This document shows positions 59,228-64,000 of a stretch of DNA of 64,000 nucleotides, one piece after another. The translations under genes and the position numbers were made by a program. Source of the stretch: DAHUYF01 sp035509275 (lineage in GTDB: Bacteria > Pseudomonadota > Alphaproteobacteria > ATCC43930 > CGMCC-115725); NCBI GenBank assembly GCA_035509275.1, contig DATJLU010000219.1:40621-104620 (forward strand). Reading direction: 5' to 3'. The notes beneath the pieces were generated by a model. The model had not been told where the DNA came from. It saw only the letters and a list, made by a program, of their open reading frames with translations, and did not search any database. Numbering within the stretch: position 1 is the first letter of the stretch; every line of letters begins with the position of its first letter.

Positions 59228-60487
59228 TCAATTGCCGTTCTTCATCGAATCGAGATCGTCGGACGGAAACACCTCGCCGAGCAGGCTCAGGAAGTCGCGC
59301 GTCGCCAGTGAGCGGGCGCGGTCGAGCAGGTACGGCGCCGGATTCGAGGGCTCGACGGTGCGCAAATGCGCGGCGACCTGCTCGATCAGCGCGAAGGCTT
59401 GGTTGCGCGTCTCGGCGGGCGGCGCCTCGCCGGGCGAGAAATCGAGCGCCGGCGCGTCTTGCAGGCTGCTCACGGGAATGGCGAAAGTCCCGGCCGGGCC
59501 GACGAACACCCGCGCGTTGTCGGCGTGGCGCGGAGCGAGCATGCGGATCACTTCGTAAAGATTCTTGCCGAGCGTCGCGCGCGCCTGGGCGATCAGCAGC
59601 AGCGCCGGGCTCGACGGCTCCCGGGCCTGGAAATAGCCGAGCGCCGAGGCCAGCGCCGAGTCGACGTCGGCGAGCGTGTCGAACGACCCCGGTCCGGCCG
59701 CCGCCTCCGCGACGACTCCGGGCTCGCCCCCCTCGGGCGCGCGCGCATAGGCCGGATCGCGGCGCGCCAGCGCGTCCTGGGCGAAGTCGCGCATCTTGGC
59801 CACCAGCGACGTGAGCGCCTCGAACTTCACCGCATGTTCGAAATCGACGCGCTCGGCGGTGATGACGTACATCCGGTCGAGGTCTTCGCCGAGCCGGGTC
59901 AAGGCGGCGTGCGCCTTGAGCAGGTCCTCCATCTCGATCGTCGCCAGCATACGCTCGATCGCGCCGGCGGAGGCGAGCTTCTCGCCTTCGCGCAGCTTGG
60001 CGTCGCCGAGCGTGATCATCACCGCGCGATAGGCGAGCGGGCCTTCGCGCTGGGTTTCGAGCAGCGTCGCATATTGCAGCGGCAGCGCGACCACAGGGGA
60101 ATCGCCGAGCGTCGCGAGCTGGGCGAGCCGCGAGGAATATTGACCGCGCTCGGCCTGCGGATGCGCCTCGTCCCAGCGGTTGGCGAGCAGCCAAGCGATC
60201 TCGGAGACTTCGCGCGCGAAGCCGTAGAAGTCGCGATTGAGAATGGAGAGCTTGGCGACGAGCAGGTTGAGGCGCAAGTCCTGGGTGCGCTTCTTCAGCT
60301 CCGCCGCCACGGCGAAGGCGGCGGGAAAATCGATCGTCGCGCGGTCGAAGTTGAAATACGAATCGGGCAGCAGCCCCTCATAGGTCGCAAGGAAATTCAT
60401 GAATTTGGGATCGCCCTCGGCGTCGAGGTCGGGGCCGCACGGCGCATCGTCCGAGATCGGCGCCAGTTCGATGTCAGTCTCCGCCAT
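59228..60487 (-). CDS. Second ImpA/TssA-domain protein, antisense in the T6SS locus
   Basis: A 419-residue protein whose N-terminus ELAPISDDAPCGPDLDAEGDPKF is the ImpA_N signature; it continues with ATIDFPAAFAVAAELKKRTQDLRLNLLVAKLSILNRD and RWDEAHPQAERG, as in TssA. A C-terminal tail PSNPAPYLLDRARSLATRDFLSLLGEVFPSDDL recalls the end of the other TssA. It is the only minus-strand gene in the T6SS locus, convergent with the DUF1036 gene (3 bases apart) and divergent from the 316-residue gene. A regulator, cap or alternative sheath-assembly factor is possible. Confidence 0.85.
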   Translation of the reverse strand: MAETDIELAPISDDAPCGPDLDAEGDPKFMNFLATYEGLLPDSYFNFDRATIDFPAAFAVAAELKKRTQDLRLNLLVAKLSILNRDFYGFAREVSEIAWLLANRWDEAHPQAERGQYSSRLAQLATLGDSPVVALPLQYATLLETQREGPLAYRAVMITLGDAKLREGEKLASAGAIERMLATIEMEDLLKAHAALTRLGEDLDRMYVITAERVDFEHAVKFEALTSLVAKMRDFAQDALARRDPAYARAPEGGEPGVVAEAAAGPGSFDTLADVDSALASALGYFQAREPSSPALLLIAQARATLGKNLYEVIRMLAPRHADNARVFVGPAGTFAIPVSSLQDAPALDFSPGEAPPAETRNQAFALIEQVAAHLRTVEPSNPAPYLLDRARSLATRDFLSLLGEVFPSDDLDSMKNGN

Positions 60488-60589
60488 GCCGCCCCCCGCG
60501 ATCGGCTTGCGAAAAAAACCCGCAGCGGACCGTAAGAGCCGGATATCATAGTTCCCTTCGGCGCGGCAGGGAGAGCGGCGAGCGATTCG

Positions 60590-61540
60590 ATGAGCGGTCC
60601 GAACGACAGCGGCGCCGGCGACACGCCGACCGGCGACATTAAACTCCCGACGCGCGACGTCGCCGGGGCAAAACCGCTGTCGCCGAAATTCCGGCTGCAC
60701 CTCTATTGGGACACGCCGCGCCTGCAGTGGCAACCCGTGCTCGCCTCGCCGCCCGAGCCGCGCGACCAGCCGGCGTTCCTCAAGCTCGCCGATCCCTTCG
60801 CTTCGGTCCTTAACGCCGAGCGCTACATCCTCGACGGCGGGCTGCTGTTCGACCTCAGCCATCCGAACTTCGACATTCTCGACAAGGCGTTCCTGGAGGC
60901 GCCGACCGCGCCGCCCAATCTGCTGCCGAGCTTCGCGCAGATGAAGGCGTGGGAGGACGCGGCCTTCTACCAGCGGCTGGGCCGCACCGCGCCGCTGATG
61001 GGCGCGCCGGCCCCGCCGCCGCCCTTGCTGACGCCGCCGGTGATCGCGCCGCCGCCGCCCTCGCCGTTCTACAAACTGCCCGATCCCGTGGCGCTGCGCG
61101 GCGAGCCCGACGCCCCCCGCGTCGGCGCCGCCGGCGACGTGCTGAAGGCGTTCATGGCCCTGCCGGCGGTGAAGACCAACATGAACAAACTCAGCGACTA
61201 CGGCTTGCAGCAGGCGCGGCTGCTCAAGAACGACTGGGACAAATCGCCCTGGCTCGACCGCATCTTCGCGATCACGATCACCACCCCGCTGGCGGCGAGC
61301 GTGGTCGGGACGGTGCTCGGCGTCAGCGACGCGCGCCATTTCGCCTTCGACAAGATCAAGGGCGCCGACGTGCCGGTGCCGTTCATTCCCGGCTTCTCCG
61401 TGCATATCGACGATTTCGGCAAGGCCGATCCGTATCTGCTGGGCGCCAAGCCGCCCGATCCGCATCAACCGCAGGCGCTGAGCTTCGGCGTCAAGTTCGA
61501 CCTGCTGAAAGCCATTCCCGCGATCAAGAGGGTGTTTTGA
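60590..61540 (+). CDS. Unknown protein upstream of VgrG
   Basis: A 316-residue protein with no recognised domain. The first part is soluble with PDPRDQPAFLKLADPF-like stretches and a proline-rich linker (APAPPPPLLTPPVIAPPPPSPF, about 142-165); after it comes a helical region (LQQARLLKNDWDKSPWLDRIFAITITTPLAASVVGTVLGVSD) with one hydrophobic segment that could span a membrane. Located immediately before vgrG and divergent from the ImpA-domain gene. A VgrG-loaded effector or its adaptor is a guess from position. No signal peptide. Confidence 0.6.
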   Translation: MSGPNDSGAGDTPTGDIKLPTRDVAGAKPLSPKFRLHLYWDTPRLQWQPVLASPPEPRDQPAFLKLADPFASVLNAERYILDGGLLFDLSHPNFDILDKAFLEAPTAPPNLLPSFAQMKAWEDAAFYQRLGRTAPLMGAPAPPPPLLTPPVIAPPPPSPFYKLPDPVALRGEPDAPRVGAAGDVLKAFMALPAVKTNMNKLSDYGLQQARLLKNDWDKSPWLDRIFAITITTPLAASVVGTVLGVSDARHFAFDKIKGADVPVPFIPGFSVHIDDFGKADPYLLGAKPPDPHQPQALSFGVKFDLLKAIPAIKRVF

Positions 61541-61597
61541 CCGCCTGCTTCCCGCCGCTGCCCGTTTTTCATGTCTTCGCCAACGACCGAGGGTCTC

Positions 61598-63571
61598 ATG
61601 TCTGATCTTTCCCAGCAAGGCCGTATCGGCCAGCTCACCACGCCGGCCGGCGCGGACACTTTCGTGCTCAACCGCTTCGAGGGCACGGAAGGGCTCGGCC
61701 AGTTGTTCGAGTATCGCATCGGCGCGCTGTCGCTGAAGGAGAACTACGATCTCAACTCCATGATCGGCCAGAACTGCGACGTGAAGATCACCGGGGTCGA
61801 CGGGCTCGAGCGCCATTTCAACGGCGTGCTGACGGAGGCCAACTACACCGGCGGAACTTACGCGCTGTTCGGCTATCAGCTCGTGCTCAGGCCGTGGCTG
61901 CATCTGTTGTCGCGCACCTCGGACTGCCGCATCTTCTCCAACATGAAGCCCAACAAGATCATCACCCAGGTGTTTTCCGATCGCGGCTTCAACGACTTCC
62001 GCGAGAACCTGAAGGAGGATTATCCGACCCTCGAATACACCGTGCAATATCGCGAGACCGACCTCAATTTCGTGTGCCGGCTGATGGAGAAGTACGGCAT
62101 CTATTATTATTTCGAGCACACGTCCTCGAAGCACACGATGGTGCTCTGCGACTCGCCGAGCTGCCACGACAAGATTCCGGGCCTCCAGCCGGTGCCGCTG
62201 CTGCCTGTAACCCAGGAGACGCGGCGCGACCGCCAGCAGTTCGATTCCTGGTCGAGTGCGCGCGCGTTGCAGACCGGCAAGGACGCGCTCAACGATTATT
62301 TCTACGAGAAGCCGAGCCAGGACCTGCTCGCCAAGGCCGACAAGCACGGCCAGTACGAGCATTCGACGCTGGAGACCTACGATTATCCCGGCGGCTACGA
62401 CAACAAGTCCGACGGCGAGAAATGGGCCAAGGTGCGCGTCGAAGCCGTGCAGGCGCTCGACGATCACCGCATCGCAATCGGCGCGGCGCCGTCGCTGTTT
62501 CCGGGCGGCAAGCTCACGCACGAAAACAACCCGGCGCAGGCCGACAACAAAGACTACGTGGTGCTGCGCTGCACGCATTCCTATGTCGACCAGACTTATA
62601 TCTCCGGCGGCGGCGCGCCTGTCGCCTACGCCGGAACCTATGAGATGATGGATTCGAGCCGCCAGTTCCGCTCGCTGTTGACGACGCGCCGCGCGGTGGT
62701 GATCGGCTGGCAATCGGCGCTGGTGATCGGCAAGCAGGGCGAGGAGATCGACGTCGACAAAGAAGGCCGCATCCTCGTGCAGTTCTACTGGGACCGCAAG
62801 AAGGACAGTTCGCGCCGCATCCGCGTCGTGCAGTTCTGGGCCGGCAAGACGCGCGGCGCCTGGTTCTGCCCGCGCATCGGCGACGAGGTGCTGGTGCAGT
62901 ACGAGGACGGCGATCCTGACCGGCCGATCTGCGTCGGCTCGGTCTACAACGGCGAGAACACGGTGCCGACGACGCTGCCGGACTACAAGACCCATTCCGG
63001 CATTCTCACCAAGTCGAGCAAGAACAGCGACGGCTACCACATGTTCCTGTTCGACGACACCGCCGGCAGCGAGCGCGTCAAGCTGCGCTCGCAGAAGGAT
63101 CTGATGTTCAAGGCGCTCAACAACGAGCAGCGCGACATCCTGATGAGTCAGACGGAGAACATCGGCCAGAACGAGACGATCAACGTCGGCATGGGTCCCG
63201 ACGACCTCTCCAAGGGCGGCGGCAACTGGACGCTCAACGCCTTCACCAACGCGACGATCAACGTCGGCCCGCCGGGCATGCCGCTGACGCAGATCGTGAT
63301 GACGCAGCAGGACATCACGCTCAACGTCGGGCCGGAGGGGCTGTTCGCCAAGATCGTGATGAATGCGTCCGGCATCACCTTCTCGGTGATGGGCGGATTG
63401 ACCACCGAGGCCTGGAGTCCGACCGGTATCGCCTCTATGGCGCCGACGATCAGTGAGACGGCGCTCGCCGCCATCACCATGACCGCGCCGGCGGGCGTGA
63501 CCGCGGCCGCGACCCTCAATACGCCGGCGCTGGTCGCCGGCGGCGCCATCGTCGGCGGCATTCCGATCTAA
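61598..63571 (+). CDS. vgrG: Type VI secretion spike protein VgrG
   Basis: A 657-residue trimeric spike protein: GTEGLGQLFEYRIGALS, the gp27-like region (IGQNCDVKITGVDGLERHFNGVLTEANYTG, YRETDLNFVCRLMEKYGIYYYFEH), the gp5-like OB domain (VQFYWDRKKDSSRRIRVVQFWAGKTRGAWFCPRIGDEVLVQYEDGDPDRPICVGSVYNGEN) and a repeat-rich needle with G-x-T-x-x-V strands. The C-terminal end is short (ALVAGGAIVGGIPI) with no appended effector domain. The start at 61598 has GAGGG upstream; ATG 61571 would add nine residues. Confidence 0.94.
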   Translation: MSDLSQQGRIGQLTTPAGADTFVLNRFEGTEGLGQLFEYRIGALSLKENYDLNSMIGQNCDVKITGVDGLERHFNGVLTEANYTGGTYALFGYQLVLRPWLHLLSRTSDCRIFSNMKPNKIITQVFSDRGFNDFRENLKEDYPTLEYTVQYRETDLNFVCRLMEKYGIYYYFEHTSSKHTMVLCDSPSCHDKIPGLQPVPLLPVTQETRRDRQQFDSWSSARALQTGKDALNDYFYEKPSQDLLAKADKHGQYEHSTLETYDYPGGYDNKSDGEKWAKVRVEAVQALDDHRIAIGAAPSLFPGGKLTHENNPAQADNKDYVVLRCTHSYVDQTYISGGGAPVAYAGTYEMMDSSRQFRSLLTTRRAVVIGWQSALVIGKQGEEIDVDKEGRILVQFYWDRKKDSSRRIRVVQFWAGKTRGAWFCPRIGDEVLVQYEDGDPDRPICVGSVYNGENTVPTTLPDYKTHSGILTKSSKNSDGYHMFLFDDTAGSERVKLRSQKDLMFKALNNEQRDILMSQTENIGQNETINVGMGPDDLSKGGGNWTLNAFTNATINVGPPGMPLTQIVMTQQDITLNVGPEGLFAKIVMNASGITFSVMGGLTTEAWSPTGIASMAPTISETALAAITMTAPAGVTAAATLNTPALVAGGAIVGGIPI

Positions 63572-63582
63572 AGAGGCCAGTC

Positions 63583-64000
63583 ATGACGTCACGCATCCGC
63601 TTCGCCGACGCCGCCGACGTGTTCGAGGCGTTCCCACGCCTCTATTTGATCGCGCCGAAACCCGCCGCGGCTGTTGCGCCGCTCGACCACGCGCGCGCGC
63701 TGATCGCTTCGCCACGACCAGCCGCCGCGCTGGCGTTTGTCGCGCATCTGCTGCCGCGCCGCGAAGCGATATGGTGGGGCGCGCAATGCGTCAGCGCGAT
63801 GTCGAGCGACGCGGGGACCGACGAGGGAATGCGGCTCGCGGTGCTTTGGGTGCGCGACCCCGACGAGACGGTGCGGCGCGAGGCGCTCGCCTTCGCCGAG
63901 GCGAGTGGGCTCAAGACGCCGATGAGTTGGCTGGCGCGCGCCGTCGGCTATTCCGGCGGCAGCCTACTTGCGCCCGACCAGCCGCCAATGCCGGCAGCGC
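63583..64000 (+). CDS. DUF6931-like protein, truncated by the window end
   Basis: Starts with ATG at 63583 after AAGAGGCCAG and is open to the window end, 139 codons so far. The sequence RIRFADAADVFEAFPRLYLIAPKP, ALAFVAHLLPRREAIWWGAQCVSAM, REALAFAEASGLKTPMSWLARAVGYSGGSLL fits a family (DUF6931, recalled from memory) found beside VgrG/PAAR genes in alphaproteobacteria. The final part is missing, so any C-terminal domain cannot be judged. Confidence 0.65.
   Translation, partial: MTSRIRFADAADVFEAFPRLYLIAPKPAAAVAPLDHARALIASPRPAAALAFVAHLLPRREAIWWGAQCVSAMSSDAGTDEGMRLAVLWVRDPDETVRREALAFAEASGLKTPMSWLARAVGYSGGSLLAPDQPPMPAA

Noticed and set aside
60488..63040. Extension of the TssA-like gene to 63040
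   Set aside because: The true protein starts at 60487 with the ImpA signature; the remaining 2.5 kb is antisense to the 316-residue gene and vgrG.
1..64000. CRISPR arrays, IS elements, integrases or transposases
   Set aside because: No regularly spaced direct repeats and no transposase- or integrase-like frames were found; the repeats present are short palindromes.

Overview
The window comes from a high-GC alphaproteobacterial chromosome. The evidence is strong G/C third-position bias in every credible gene, a set of alphaproteobacterium-typical families (DUF3775, DUF1036, DUF6931-like, small PilZ and secreted proteins) and extragenic palindromes of the kind common in Rhodospirillales/Rhizobiales. 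I cannot name the genus.

Region 1 (1-12.4 kb) is a plus-strand pentose phosphate/hexose operon: HAD hydrolase (3' end only), transaldolase, glucose-6-phosphate isomerase, 6-phosphogluconate dehydrogenase, transketolase, glucose-6-phosphate dehydrogenase, Cof-type HAD phosphatase, 6-phosphogluconolactonase, aldose 1-epimerase, ribulose-phosphate 3-epimerase and a single-ORF fusion of ribose-5-phosphate isomerase A to gluconokinase. Spacings are short and several junctions overlap as ATGA. The genes cover the oxidative and non-oxidative branches plus glucose and gluconate entry.

Region 2 (12.5-24.6 kb) is an accessory stretch of small genes on both strands: FUSC-like and CYTH-like proteins, two VOC proteins, an alpha/beta hydrolase, a small XRE regulator, a CCHC zinc-knuckle protein, tRNA-Ser(TGA) and many small secreted proteins or lipoproteins. 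Its main feature is a duplicated, oppositely oriented set of three envelope-protein families: a lipoprotein/OmpA family, a 70-residue secreted family sharing an EWEILD..GSAVYAGAATTP core, and a WGDN..DLS lipoprotein family. Both copies of the 70-residue gene have two TGTGA-N6-TCACA-like dyads upstream, about 40 bp apart.

Region 3 (24.6-39.0 kb) is mostly core functions: an HtrA protease predicted to be a lipoprotein, DUF3775, PilZ, NUDIX, a double-hotdog thioesterase, MltB-like transglycosylase, RlpA with a SPOR domain, D,D-carboxypeptidase, thymidylate kinase, an acyl-CoA dehydrogenase-fold enzyme and the set holB-metG-tatD-MBL hydrolase.

Region 4 (39.3-64 kb) is a type VI secretion locus: a TssJ-like lipoprotein, TssK, TssL, TssM, TssA, TssB, TssC, Hcp, TssE, TssF, TssG, then three accessory genes (a DUF4157 HExxH protein and two unknowns), ClpV, a DUF1036 protein that appears to start inside clpV, a second ImpA/TssA-domain gene on the opposite strand, an unknown 316-residue protein, VgrG and the start of a DUF6931-like gene cut by the window edge. 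The unknown genes between tssG and vgrG are the best candidates for undescribed effectors or assembly factors.
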